A DNA stretch of 64,000 bases from RI-153 sp041391225 (GCA_041391225.1 JAWKOL010000001.1:62001-126000), one strand, 5' to 3'. Shown: positions 28,447 through 40,920, counted from the first letter of the stretch. The notes: generated by a model from the sequence alone, not told the origin. Translations and numbers: made by a program.

Positions 28447-31021
28447 ATGACCATCCGCCGTCTCCTCGCCACGTTGCGCCTTCTCTTTCTCTACACCATC
28501 CTCTGCGCCGGCATCCTGACCACCATCCTCATCGTCCGCGCCGCCATCGAAGACGGACCAACGCCCGCCGCGCCGCAGCCGCCCGCGGACGCGCCCGCCG
28601 CCCGGATCCCGCTCCTCGGCGTCACCGTGGACCTGACCCAATACCCTACTGCCGCCGAACGCCGCCACGCCCTGCGCCGCCTGCACGACGCCGGATTCGG
28701 CTGGGTGCGCCAACGCGTGGACTGGTCCACCGTTGAGCCGGCGCGCGGTGACCTGCACTGGGGCGAGATCGACGCCATCCTGGCCGACATCGTCGCCGCC
28801 CAACTCACGCCCGTAATCGTCCTCGACGGCAGCCCGGCCTGGGCGCGCCATCCACGCGACGCCGACAACCCACTCGCCCCGCCCGCCGACTTCGCCGATT
28901 TCGCCCGCTTCGCCGCCGCCTTTGCCGACCGCTATGGCGAAGACGTGCGCTTCTACCAGATCTGGGACGAACCCAACATCGCGCCGCATTGGGGCAACCG
29001 GCTGATCGAACCCGTCCACTACGCCCGCCTGCTCAAAGACGCCGCCGCCGCCGTCCGCGCCGCCGATGCCGACGCCGTCATCGTCACCGCGGCGCTGGCC
29101 CCCACGCGAGATCGCGGCCACACCGCCGTAGACGAAGTCACCTTTTTGCAGCGGCTCTACGCCGCCGGCGGCGCCGCGGACTTCGACGCCGTGGCCGTGC
29201 AGCCCTTCGGCTTCGGCAACCCACCCGCCGATCCGCGCAGCCGCGTCGACGTGCTCAACTTTGCCCGCCTGCGCCTGATCCGCCGCGTCACGATCGCGGC
29301 CGGAGATGCCGAAACGCCGATCTGGGCCGTCCGCTTCGGCTGGAACCGCGTCCCCAACGCCAACTGGGGTACTGTCACCCCCTCGCCCAGTTCGACTACA
29401 CGGCAGACGCCATCGCCCAGGCCCGATCTTGGCCCTGGCTGTCCGCGCTGGGCTGGCCCCTCGACCGCCCCGCTGACACCGGCTGCGACGACGACGCGCA
29501 AAGCAGTGCCTGGCACTGCGGCGATCCCGACTGGGGATTCGCCCTTTTCGACGCCGTCGGCTTCCCCGAGCCGCTGCTCGCCGCCTTTCTCGTGCCGGGC
29601 AACCCGTCCACCGCGCCCTGCCCCGTGGACAATCCCCGCCGCGCTGATCGGTTTCGCCGTCCTCGCCGCATTGATCGTCAGGCGCAGCGCCGTCGCCGTG
29701 CGCGTCCTGCCGCTGAGTGCATGGTTGACGCGTCACCGTGCAGAGCAGATCATCATCCTCATCATCCTCATCATCATCTATTATTTCGCCACCTGGCCCC
29801 CGCTCATCGGCCTCTGCCTCATCGCCGCCGCCGTCGTCATCTACGCCCGCCCCATCGACGGCGTCATCTTGGCCGCGCTGCTGATTCCGTTCCACTTCCA
29901 GCACAAAGACATCAACCTCGTCGCCTTCACGCTCTCCCTTCCCCCGGCCCACGCCGCCCTCCTCGCCACCGTCCCCGCGCTCATTCGCAGCCACCGATCC
30001 CCAACCCCCAGTCTCCAGTCCCCAGTCCCCGATCTCCTGGCAATCTTTTGGATTACAATCAGTCTCCTCTCCGCCATCTCCATCTGGCACTGGCCCGCCT
30101 ACGCCGCCAACCTGTGGTCGCTGGTGCTTGCGCCGGTCCTGTTGTACGTGGCGGCGCGGCGAACCGTGGTCGACGCTGCAAAGTGGCGGGCGCTGGCATT
30201 GGCCCTGGGGATCGGTGGCTGCGTGGCGGCGGCGTCGGTCTGGTCCAATGGCTAAGCGGCGGCGGCGTAGACGTGGATGGGGTGCGGCGGCTGATGGGGC
30301 TGACCTTCTCGCCGAATCAGACGGCGCTGTACCTGCTGCGCACGCTGTTTTTGCTGGTGGGGGTGGCATTGAGTCGCCAGGGGCGATGGACGTGGGCCGC
30401 GGTGACGTTGACCGCCGTGGCGCTGGTGCTGACGGGGAGCCGGGGGGCGCTGCTGTTGGGCGTCCCCGCGGGGGTGGTGGCGCTGTGGTGGCTGGGGCGC
30501 GGCCTGCGCCGTCCGCGGGCGTGGGTGTGGGCGGTGCTGGTGGCGGCGCTGGGGATCGGCGTGATCTTGCTAGGCGAACGGTTACAGAACAGCGAGACGG
30601 TGCTGCGTCGCTTTGCGATCTGGGAGGGGCGACGGCGTGGTGGTCCGCCGCGCCGTGGACGGGGGTGGGGCCGGGCGGCTTTTTCTGGCGCTACCCGGCG
30701 TTCATCGTCCCCGCGGCGGTGGACGAACCCAACCTGCTCCACGCCCACAATCTGTTCCTCAACCTGGCAACAGGGTGGGGCGCGCTGGGGTTGGTGTGGA
30801 TCGGCGCGCTGGTGACGTGGCTGATCGGGGTGGCGCGGCGGTTGCGCGATCAGCCGGTGGATTGGATCGCAGTGGGCGCGCTGGCGGCGCTGGCCGCAGC
30901 ATTGGCCCACGCCCAGGTGGACGCCTTCCTGGTGCTGCCCGAGTTGGCGGCGTGGAACTGGCTGGTCCTGGCGCTGTTGGCGTGCGATCCAAAACAAAAA
31001 TCTAACAGAGCGCCGGTATAA
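28447..31021 (+). CDS. Glycosidase-like domain fused to O-antigen-ligase-like membrane domain (several frameshifts)
   Basis: About 857 residues when four frame changes (near 29375, 29640, 30235 and 30640) are bridged. The N-terminal helix MTIRRLLATLRLLFLYTILC precedes a TIM-barrel glycosidase domain (GH39/GH5-like): WVRQRVDWSTVEPARGD, FYQIWDEPNIAPHWG with the acid/base Glu, and DFDAVAVQPFGFG. The C-terminal ~500 residues have about ten membrane helices with Wzy/WaaL-like features: LMGLTFSPNQTALYLLRT, LTGSRGALLLGV and EPNLLHAHNLFLNLATGWG. The fusion would join surface-polysaccharide cleavage and polymerisation or ligation, if it is real. A heptad array is translated within it near 30000-30040. 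Confidence 0.68.
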
Positions 31022-31449
31022 TTCACACAAACGGCGTGCATAATGGTCCTCATGCACACACGGCGTCGCCGCCGAATTGGGTTAAGTGAAACCCATCGAT
31101 TACGCCGAAAACACGGGTTCTTTTCTCAAAAATCCTGAAAATCTGCGTAATCTGTGGAAAACTGCTGAATCCTGTTTCAAAGATTTGCGTTTGATTTGCA
31201 TCGAGACGATTCGGAAGCGCAGGTACCTTTTCGACGGCGATTCTGTGACAAGTTTGAGTAGCGAACTGTAGATTTCAACCCGTCCCGGTTGATCTGGATG
31301 CCCGAAACATGCTTAGATTCTATCCTGAAATTCACAGCAGCCCGGCGAGATGCCCCAATGTAGAGCAAGCGAGTGGCTGCGCACTGTAATTTCAGGAGAG
31401 AGACTTAATTTGTTTGCGGGTGATCTTAAAGAGAGGAACAGAAGCAGAA
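31022..31449. other. Intergenic region without recognisable gene
   Basis: About 430 nt between the glycosidase/ligase fusion and clpC. A 61-codon open frame at 31086-31271 has no recognisable domain and is probably chance. No CIRCE element or convincing -35/-10 pair was seen. A GGAGAGAG stretch at 31395-31402 lies too far upstream to be the clpC ribosome-binding site. Confidence 0.5.
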
Positions 31450-33957
<2,508 letters not shown>

Positions 33958-34013
33958 GGATTGGGGACTGGTTCGAGTCCGGTGATCCTTGATTGGTGTG
34001 TTCCTTGGTAGAA

Positions 34014-34045
34014 AAAAGGGGTCATCCTGAGGGATGGCCCCTTTT
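34014..34045 (+). terminator. Intrinsic terminator of clpC
   Basis: AAAAGGGGTCATCC pairs with GGATGGCCCCTTTT (one G-T pair), 14-bp stem, 4-nt loop, ending in a T-run. Confidence 0.85.
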
Positions 34046-34109
34046 CATTTTCTTCATTCGCGCCTGAGCATAGCATCGCCGCATCCGTTGCATCATCGCA
34101 ACATGCGGA

Positions 34110-34213
34110 GGGTTGAAATCCTAGCTGACACAGAGAAGTCGCCTCAGCGACTTGCAGAATCCGCTGCAAGCGCCTGCGGGCGATTTTCTGTGTCAGGGCG
34201 GGATTTCAATCCC
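34110..34213. repeat. Long imperfect inverted repeat
   Basis: GGGTTGAAATCC (34110-34121) pairs with GGATTTCAATCCC (34201-34213); inside it CTGACACAGA pairs with TCTGTGTCAG, then GTCGCC with GGCGAT. A smaller hairpin around AAGTCGC...GCGACTT lies in the left part. Intergenic, between clpC and the GT39-like gene. Confidence 0.75.
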
Positions 34214-34315
34214 GTTGCTGCGCATCCCCACATCGCCGCATCTCATCACGCAACACGCAACACGAATCAATCCCCCCCGCTTGACCCAATCCCCCAACAA
34301 AATTACAATCCCTGC

Positions 34316-36310
34316 ATGAACCGCCACCTGCCTATGCGCTTTGCCCATTCGATCCTGCCCGAAACGCTGATTTTGGCTGTGGCCGCGCTGACCCGTTTTT
34401 GGCGGCTGGGTTACCACAGCCTATGGTTCGACGAAGCGGTGAGCCTGATCTGGGCCGGCGCCGATGCCGTTTACACCTGGGACAAGACCTTCGCTCTGGT
34501 CGAAGAGAAGCACCCGCCCGCCTACTACCTCACCCTGCACTTCTGGCAGCGCTTCCTCGATCTGTTCGGCCTCGGCCAGAACGACATCGCCCTGCGCGCG
34601 CTGGGCAGCCTGCTCGGCGTGCTCACCGTCCTGGGCGTGCTGCTTCTCGTCACCCGCCTGAGTGGACGCCGCGTCGCCCTGCTCGCCGGTCTCCTCGTCG
34701 CCCTCAGCCCTGCCCTCGTCTGGTACAGCCAGGAACTGCGCATGTTTCAGCCTGCCGTCACCGGCATTGTGTGGGGGATCTACTTCTTGGCTGTTGGTGT
34801 TGACGACCGGCGACGCAACACGCAACACGCATCACGCATCACGCATTACGCATTATCGATCCTCTCGCTCACCTACGCCCTCTACAGCTACCTCTTCGCC
34901 GCCTTCGCCATGCCAGGGATCGGCTTGGGCTTGTTGATCCTGTGTTGGCGGGATGGGCGGCTGCGTTGGCGTCGGTTCCTAGAAGGGGTGACCGCGCTGG
35001 CTATCGTCACGGCGCTCTTCCTGCCCCTGGCGCGCAACGCCTGGCTGGTGAACACAGATCAAAGCCCCCCCGGGGAACTCTTCGGCGGCTTTTTGCGCTA
35101 CCTGTGGCGGCAGTTGCGCACGTTTACGGTTTGGCAGGTGGAATGGCCGGATCTGGCCGTGACGGGGATCTTGTTGCTCTTTGCCCTGTTGGCGGGGTGG
35201 GGGATCATGCGCCCAGCGTCTGATCGCCGACGCGCCGACACCCGCCTACTCTTGACCGTGTGGATCGCGCTGCCATTGCTCGTTGCCGGCGTCATGCAGG
35301 CAACCAACGCCAACGTGCTCAAAGAAGACCGCTACTTCCTCTTCGTGGGGCCGTTTGTGCTGTGGGCGGCGGCGCAGGGGATCGTATCGCTGGCCGACCA
35401 TTGGCCGCGCCTCGGCTGGTCCGCTGCCACGGTGACGGCGCTGGCGCTTGTCCTCGCCCTGCCGCCGCTGTGGACGCCCCGCCTCTCTCGCGAAAACTGG
35501 CGCGCCGCCGCCGACGTCATCGCCGACTACCAGGACGCCGGCCCCGATCTACCCGCCGCCGGCGTCATCCACGCCGACTATCTCTACCGCGCCCTCGACT
35601 GGTACCTGCACCGACGCTACAGCTTCGACGATCTGCCCGTCTACCAAATTTTCAACGGCCCCATCGCCCCCGCGGACATGGAGATCATCGGTCCGCGGCT
35701 GGCCGGCATCGAGGGGACAGGCGCACAGACGTTGTGGCTGGTGCAGAGTCACCTGGAAGGCATCGACGATGACCGTCACCTGCAAGGCTGGCTCGACGCC
35801 CGCTACCCCGTCATCACCGCACAGCATCCCACCGGCATCCAGGTCACCGGCTATGCGCTGCGCACCGAGTACGACGCCCTGCCCGAACTGAGCGACGCCG
35901 CTGTCACCCCCAACACCGAACTCGCGGACGGACTCACCCTGGCCGCCTGCGAAATTACGACGCCTGTCGTCGCCGCCCAGGACGAAGCCCTGCATCCGCC
36001 CAGTGGATGGGTCCATGTGCGCATGTGGTGGCAACCAACCCAGCCGCTGCCCCAAAACTACGTCAGCCGCGCCCAGGTGATCGGCGAACAAGGCGCCTGG
36101 GGCGACGAACTGCCCCGCCCAAACGCGCCGTTGAACGTCCATCCCACCACCACCTGGACGCCCGGCCACTACTACCGCGACGAAGCCGACATCAACCTGA
36201 ACCCGTCCACGCCGCCGGGGCGCTATCCGGTGTACATCTCCGTGCAGGATGCGGATGGGGTCACCTCAAGAGAACGTATCCTGTGCGGGGTTGTGATCGA
36301 AGATCTGTGA
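34316..36310 (+). CDS. GT39-like (dolichyl-P-mannose mannosyltransferase-type) membrane glycosyltransferase
   Basis: 664 residues from the ATG at 34316; an in-frame extension to 34034 crosses a repeat region and is rejected. GT-C fold features: the first helix ends LTRFWRLGYHSLWFDEAVSL, the loop-1 acidic motif of the family, followed by KHPPAYYLTLHFWQRFL. About ten membrane helices extend to residue ~390. A ~230-residue extracytoplasmic domain (SRENWRAAADVIADYQ, DRHLQGWLDARYPVIT) ends the protein. It probably transfers a sugar from a lipid-linked donor. A short heptad array (34805-34857) is translated as NTQHASRITHYA in a loop between helices. The gene is intact. Confidence 0.82.
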   Translation: MNRHLPMRFAHSILPETLILAVAALTRFWRLGYHSLWFDEAVSLIWAGADAVYTWDKTFALVEEKHPPAYYLTLHFWQRFLDLFGLGQNDIALRALGSLLGVLTVLGVLLLVTRLSGRRVALLAGLLVALSPALVWYSQELRMFQPAVTGIVWGIYFLAVGVDDRRRNTQHASRITHYALSILSLTYALYSYLFAAFAMPGIGLGLLILCWRDGRLRWRRFLEGVTALAIVTALFLPLARNAWLVNTDQSPPGELFGGFLRYLWRQLRTFTVWQVEWPDLAVTGILLLFALLAGWGIMRPASDRRRADTRLLLTVWIALPLLVAGVMQATNANVLKEDRYFLFVGPFVLWAAAQGIVSLADHWPRLGWSAATVTALALVLALPPLWTPRLSRENWRAAADVIADYQDAGPDLPAAGVIHADYLYRALDWYLHRRYSFDDLPVYQIFNGPIAPADMEIIGPRLAGIEGTGAQTLWLVQSHLEGIDDDRHLQGWLDARYPVITAQHPTGIQVTGYALRTEYDALPELSDAAVTPNTELADGLTLAACEITTPVVAAQDEALHPPSGWVHVRMWWQPTQPLPQNYVSRAQVIGEQGAWGDELPRPNAPLNVHPTTTWTPGHYYRDEADINLNPSTPPGRYPVYISVQDADGVTSRERILCGVVIEDL

Positions 36311-36420
36311 CTCTACTGCAGGTCGCTCAAGCGCAAAAGTCCGACTTCTCTCAGGAGGGGAGCAACCGCAAATCACACAGAAGTCGGACTTTTGCAGGGA
36401 ACTTGTGATCGAAGATCTGT
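36291..36420. mobile_element. Small palindromic insertion flanked by an 18-bp direct repeat
   Basis: TTGTGATCGAAGATCTGT occurs at 36291-36308 (end of the GT39-like gene) and identically at 36403-36420. Between them, GCAAAAGTCCGACTTCT (36333-36349) pairs exactly with 36379-36395. This is what a ~94-nt miniature insertion with duplicated target would leave. No transposase is present. Confidence 0.6.
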
Positions 36421-36421
36421 A

Positions 36422-36479
36422 AACACGGATTGGAAGGAACACAGAATTTCTTCGATCCGTGTTCTTTCAATCCGTGTCA
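36422..36479. repeat. Short inverted repeat (ACACGGATTG / CAATCCGTGT)
   Basis: AACACGGATTGGAAGGAACAC pairs with GTGTTCTTTCAATCCGTGT (split into halves here: GTGTTCTTT and CAATCCGTGT). It lies between the convergent GT39-like and winged-helix genes and could serve both as terminator. Confidence 0.6.
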
Positions 36480-36491
36480 CAAGCCTCTGCA

Positions 36492-36791
36492 TCAAAGCGC
36501 CAGCGCGGCCTTGAGCACGTGTCGATACTGTTGGAGGGCGTCGCCCAGCCGGTGATGCGACAGAGCGTCTGTGGTTTCTTGCCCACGAACCCTTTTCGAT
36601 CTCCACATAGCCGGCCATTCTTCCAGCTTGCTCAAATGCGAACAGATTGCCACGCGTCAAATCCGTCTCGTGGAGGAGGAAGAGGAAGTCGGCCTCTCCA
36701 CCAACGCCAGATAGGACACGATCAGCAGCCGCGCTGGCTCGTGGATCACCCGATCCAGGTCGGTCAAGTCGCGCAGGTTGGATCCGTTCAT
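36492..36791 (-). pseudogene. Winged-helix transcriptional regulator (multiple frameshifts)
   Basis: Read across frames, the minus strand gives in order NLRDLTDLDRVIHEPARLLIV from the ATG at 36791, then GGEADFLFLLHETDLTRGNL, then SHLSKLEE, AGYVEIEKG, and finally QYRHVLKAAL before a TGA at 36492-36494. This is the familiar ~100-residue winged-helix (HTH_34/MarR-ArsR-like) regulator. At least four indels are needed. The start overlaps the stop of the upstream membrane-protein gene by ATGA, the usual arrangement for this regulator with its membrane partner. Whether it is decayed or mis-sequenced cannot be told here. Confidence 0.6.
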
Positions 36792-37464
36792 GGGGCTTCA
36801 TCTCCATCGTCCTGCGCGACGCCCATGTCGGCATCTTTTACCGCCAGGTGGCGCACAAAGAGGAACATCGTGCTGCCGCCGCTGGCAATCAGCAACGCCC
36901 CCGCCAGCGCCGAGAAGATGACAATCCCTTCCACCGGCCCAGGATTGAGCACCACCGTCGCCACCGCGGCCGCGAGATCAGCGCTCACCACGTAGAAGCG
37001 CCGGATCTCATAGCGAATCCCCGAGTAGATGAAGGCCGCAGCGAACACCGTCCCCATGAACAACGGCACCCAGTTGAGCAGCCCCATCAACTCCAGCGTC
37101 GGGCGACTGATTCACAGCCACCACAAACCCAATCAACGCGCCCAGCACCAACCCGGCAATGCCGCCGGAGATAGCTTTGCGCTTCCGCTGTGCCTGTGTG
37201 CGCTGTTTGGGGAAACGGACATAGCCGATGCGCGTGCGCCGTGATGCGCTGCTTGACAAAGGCGTCGCCGACCCCAGCAACACAGGCAGCAGCGACATCA
37301 ACACCAGGTAGATGTAAAAGAAATTGGTATCGAAGATCCTGTCCAGGGAAATAGTAAAGCCCCAAGCCTGCCAGCCATACGCCTATCGCCAGTTCCGAGA
37401 CGCCGTCCATAAACGCGTGCTGGTAGAGCCGCTTTTGCAGGCTGTCGTTGTTGATCTGTTGCAC
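36788..37464 (-). CDS. Membrane protein paired with the winged-helix regulator (frameshifted)
   Basis: The GTG at 37464 is preceded by AAAAGGAG at 8 nt. Frames in order: QQINNDSLQKRLYQHAFMDGVSELAIG and a first helix ending GLGLYYF; then MSLLPVLLGSATP and IGYVRFPKQRTQAQRKRK, ISGGIAGLVLGALIGFVVAV; then MGLLNWVPLFMGTVFAAAFIYSG and IVIFSALAGALLIASGGSTMF. About five membrane helices in ~225 residues; two frame changes (near 37310 and 37110). The family is unnamed to me; it is coupled to the regulator by a 4-nt overlap. Confidence 0.6.
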
Positions 37465-37501
37465 AATAACCACTCCTTTTCTGTAGCACACAAAAACACA
37501 A

Positions 37502-37557
37502 ACCAGTTTGCAATACAAACTAACTATACAACAAATCGGTTTGTGTTGCAAACTAGT
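37502..37557. promoter_or_regulatory. Paired 19-bp inverted operator-like sites
   Basis: ACCAGTTTGCAATACAAAC (37502-37520) and GTTTGTGTTGCAAACTAGT (37539-37557) are inverted copies with two mismatches. They lie 38 nt upstream of the membrane-protein/regulator operon. The position and symmetry fit an autoregulatory operator of the winged-helix protein. Confidence 0.55.
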
Positions 37558-37567
37558 CAGGTGGCTA

Positions 37568-37614
37568 GAAGATGATGGGATAGATCGTGTCCAGGATCAT
37601 CATCCCATCATCTT
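37568..37614. repeat. Heptad hairpin (GATGATGGGAT arms)
   Basis: AAGATGATGGGAT pairs with ATCCCATCATCTT; the same words form the arms at 23502-23574. A second, one-sided run of CCCCGAT/CCCTAAT/CCCCAAT units (37665-37687) abuts it and carries the stop of the Nudix gene. Confidence 0.75.
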
Positions 37615-37674
37615 CGTCTACACAAATTCATCAAACCAATCCAGAAACTACCTGCTCAACCCAGTCCCCGATCC

Positions 37675-38301
37675 CTAATCCCCAATCTCCGCACACGTCA
37701 AAAACCGATATACCAGATCGTGCGCCAGCGAACGCCAATAGCCCCAACGCCTGCGCGGACCGCGCAGGCTGCGCAGGGCCAGGGCAACGTGACCCAGATG
37801 CTCGGGGGCCACGAACTGGTAACCGGCGATCTCGTCGGTATCGGTGGCGTTAAGCTCGGCGGTGTGGCTTTCCAGGTAGAAGATGTAGCTGGCGAACATG
37901 GCGGTGTCGCCGCGGCGGTGAAAACGGCAGTTGAAAAGACCCACGAAACGGCGCACACTGACGATCTGGCCGGTCTCTTCTTCGACTTCACGCAGCAACG
38001 CATCTTCCACCGGCTCAAACGGACGAATGCCGCCCGAGGGCAGACGGTAGAAGCGTTCTTCGTATTGGGGTTTTGTGTGCAACAGGATCTTGCCGTTGGG
38101 CTGGCGGATGGCGAAGACGACCTCACCGCGCCGGTCGGGCGCGGCGCGCCAACGCTGTTGGCGCAGGTGTGCGTCAGCCACGATGTCATACGTGCGGCAA
38201 TGCGGTTGACCATAGCGCTCCGCCAGCAAGCGGACCTCGTCATGGTCAACCGCGGTAAGCGACGGATCGGTGTCTGTGCCAGTCCTTATGGATATTGCCA
38301 T
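37675..38301 (-). CDS. Nudix hydrolase
   Basis: 208 residues. The Nudix box is GGIRPFEPVEDALLREVEEETG, matching Gx5Ex7REUxEExGU in all catalytic Glu positions. Preceding strand VVFAIRQPNGKILLHTKPQYEERFYRLP is typical. The family cleaves nucleoside diphosphates linked to another group; substrate unknown. An extended C-terminal region (PEHLGHVALALRSLRG) follows. The TAG stop lies within CCCCAAT/GGGGATT heptad units, so the last residues (EIGD) are written by repeat DNA. Confidence 0.9.
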   Translation of the reverse strand: MAISIRTGTDTDPSLTAVDHDEVRLLAERYGQPHCRTYDIVADAHLRQQRWRAAPDRRGEVVFAIRQPNGKILLHTKPQYEERFYRLPSGGIRPFEPVEDALLREVEEETGQIVSVRRFVGLFNCRFHRRGDTAMFASYIFYLESHTAELNATDTDEIAGYQFVAPEHLGHVALALRSLRGPRRRWGYWRSLAHDLVYRFLTCAEIGD

Positions 38302-38359
38302 CGGTCTCCTCCTCGGGGGTGGGGGTGGACGTAGACGCTAAGCAGAAACCAGAGAAAAA

Positions 38360-38499
38360 TGATCTACGAAGGCACACGAAGAGACACGAAGGCAGAAAAG
38401 AACAAGCAGAAAGCTTTTCCGCTCTGCTGTCCTGGGAATCTTGAAATCCGTGTCCCTCTCTTCTCCTCTTCGTGGTGCTTCGTGTGCCTTCGTGGATCA
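38360..38499. repeat. Dispersed imperfect palindrome, copy 2 of 3
   Basis: GATCTACGAAGGCACACGAA on the left pairs with TTCGTGTGCCTTCGTGGATC (38479-38498). The interior contains AAGGCAGAAAAGAA and TCCGTGTCCCTCTC, as in the copy at 11431-11560. It lies between the Nudix and hydroxyacid dehydrogenase genes. Confidence 0.75.
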
Positions 38500-38517
38500 A
38501 TAGATTTCTGAAATCTC

Positions 38518-39535
38518 CTAATACAATCGCTCCTTGTCCAGCACATTGCGGAGCGGTTCGCCAGCAAGGTAGCGGCGCAGGTTATCGCAAAAAGATCGAC
38601 GATGCGCTCGTTTTCGCGCGCCGCCGTGCTGGCCGAATGTGGCCGCTGATCAACACGTTGGGCATCTCCCACAGCGGACTTTCGGCGGGCAACGGCTCCT
38701 GCAGTAAGACGTCCAACGCCGCGCCGCCCAGGTGACCGGAACGCAACGCCGCGATCAGGCATCTTCGTCAACGACGGTGCCGCGGGCGATGTTGATCAGC
38801 ACCGCACCCGGCTTCATGGCAGCCAGGGCGGCGACGTCGATCAGCTTCGTCGTCTCCGCGGTGTGGGGGACGATGAGCACCACGAAGTCGGCCTCGCCCA
38901 ACATGGCGTGCAGATCGGTCCACGCGTAGAGATGATCGGCGTGCAGGCTACGCGGATCGACACCCTCGGGGCGGCGCTTGGTGCCGACGACGCGCATGCC
39001 CACGTTGTGCGCCAGCCGCTTGCCACTTCGCTGCCCACATTGCCCAGCCCCACCACAGCCAGCGTCTGTCCGCGCAGTTCGCCAGCGCAGTAGCGCGCCC
39101 AGTGTTTGCGTTCCTTCTCCGCGGCCAGGTGAAAGGCCAGCTTGGTGAACATCAGCATCGACATCAGGCAGTACTCGGCCAACGGTGTAGCGTGGACGCC
39201 GCTGGCAGTGGTGAAGACGATGCCGGTGTCGTCCAAACCCGACTGCTTGACGAGTTGACCGATCCCGGCGCTGGTGGCCTGCAACCACTTGAGGTTGAAG
39301 CGAGCTGCGCCAGTTGATTCACCGTGCCGCGATCAAAATCGAACATCACCTCGGCCTGGGACAGCAACGCGTGCCAGCGTTCTCTCTGTTCTGGTGTGCG
39401 CTCGATAGGCGACGTATGGTCGGCGATGTAGCGTGGTGCGCCCAGCAGATCCGGTTCATTGAGCACGCGGACACGCGCATCCACCGCTTCGACGCGCGCC
39501 ACAAGTTCGGGTTCGAGATACGATCCAATCAGCAC
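38518..39535 (-). CDS. D-2-hydroxyacid dehydrogenase (several frameshifts)
   Basis: Starting at the GTG at 39535 (LIGSYLEPELVARVEAVD), successive frames give QLVKQSGLDDTGIVFTTASG, the Rossmann segment GQTLAVVGLGNVGSEVA, then ADFVVLIVPHTAETTKLID, PGAVLINIARGTVVDEDA, and in a further frame the C-terminal AALDVLLQEPLP ... ISGHI region. The protein ends ERLY at 38518. About 339 codons, as usual for the family. At least three indels. The family reduces 2-keto acids with NAD(P)H; the catalytic Arg (NIARG) and His (SGHI) can be located. Substrate unknown. Confidence 0.75.
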
Positions 39536-39558
39536 GATTCACAGGGAGCGGACATCGG

Positions 39559-40920
39559 CTAGGCCACCCCCAGCGTGAGCACGGCCAGCGCGATCTGCAT
39601 CTTGGTGCGGAAGATCAGATTGTCGATCTCGAAGTATTCGTCGACACCGTGGACGCCGGTGCGCACGGTGTTCGAGCCGGGCAGCAGCGGCGAAAAGCCG
39701 TAGGTCTCGGTCCCCAGCGGGCGCACCTCGCGCGAGTCGGTGAAACCCACCGTCAGCCCCGGCAGCCAGTGGATGCCGTCGTCGCCCACAGCCAGCTCAG
39801 TCGCCTGCTGGATCTGCTGCACGAATTCGGTGTCGTAGGGTGAGGCGTTGGCGGTAGCAGTGACATCGAGTTCCAGGCTGATGCCGTCGATGCCCTCGGC
39901 CAGGCGGGTCAACTCGGCGCGCACGTAGGCTTCGTCCTGGTGCGGCAGGGTGCGGATGTCGCAGGTGAGGACAGCCGTAGCCGGGATGCTGTTGGATTTG
40001 ATGCCTGCGGTAGACCATCGTCGGCGCTACGGACATGCGCGACAGCGCCAGCAACGAGCGCGCAATCGACGGGTTGTGCTCGCAACTCGGCGAGGACAGC
40101 GTCGAGGTTGTCCACCGTCACTTCCTGCTCGACGCCGAAAAGCTGCAAGTTCTGGAAGATGGGCAGGCGCAGGTCAATTTCGGGCTGGTAGGCGCGGATG
40201 CGTTCCAGCAGTTGCGAGAGTTTGTAGAGCGCGTTGTCGGCGAACCACGGGCCTGCGCCATGACCACTGCGTCCGCTACAGGTGAAACGAGCTTCCAGCC
40301 GTCCTTTTTCGCCGATACAGATCATGTAGGCTGTACCGCTGTCGGTGGAAAGCGGCGATCCACCGCCCTCGTTGATCGCATAGTCCGTCCCCACCAAATC
40401 AGGACGGTTACGCGCCAGCCAGCCGATGCCGTAACGGCCGCCCGCCTCTTCGTCGGCGGCGGCGAGGAAGCGCAGTTCCCCGGCCAACTGTACACCGGCG
40501 CTTGAGCAGGGTCAGCGCCAACACGCCGGTAGAGGCCAGAGACTTGGCGTCGTCGCTACCGCGGCCCCAGATCTTGCCGTCGACGATGTCGCGCCGAAAG
40601 GCGGATGGCTCCACGCTTTCTCATCTTCCACAGGCACTACGTCGACGTGGGACATGAGCAACAGCGACTTGCCGCTGCTGTCGCCGATCTTGGCCACGAG
40701 GTTGCCGCGGGTAGGGGGCGGATTCCACGGTGGTGGAATCGATGCCGTGTTGCTCGAAATAGTTGGCCAGGATGCGGCAGGCTTCCACTTCGTTGCCGCT
40801 ATCGGCGGCGCCTGTGTTGACGGTGGCGCACTGCACCAACCGTTGATGCAGATCGATCAGTTCATCACGGCGCTCATCGACTAGATCGAAGAGTTTTCGT
40901 AAGGTCGAATCGGTGGGCAT
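39559..40920 (-). CDS. M20-family metallopeptidase (several frameshifts)
   Basis: The net length is a multiple of three (454 codons) although five or more frame changes are needed. In order: MPTDSTLRKLFDLVDERRDEL, LLLMSHVDVVPVEDEKAW (first zinc-binding His and Asp), GKIWGRGSDDAKSLASTGV (bridging Asp), LAAADEEAGGRYGI (catalytic Glu pair), TCSGRSGHGAGPW (dimer-domain His), and the closing GTETYGFSPLLPG / GVHGVDEYFEI (final zinc His). All M20 motifs survive, which argues that the reading is error-prone rather than the gene dead. Likely a dipeptidase or deacylase. Confidence 0.75.

Noticed and set aside
29751..29790. ATCATCCTC repeat in the fusion gene as a separate repeat element
   Set aside because: It encodes a hydrophobic Ile/Leu helix in frame; simple codon repetition explains it.
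31086..31271. 61-codon open frame between the fusion gene and clpC
   Set aside because: No recognisable domain and no ribosome-binding site; likely chance.
33966..33996. tRNA T-arm-like string GGTTCGAGTCC after clpC
   Set aside because: The T-arm-like stem is present, but no D-arm, anticodon arm or matching acceptor strand lies upstream, where clpC coding sequence ends. It is better read as a small nested palindrome.
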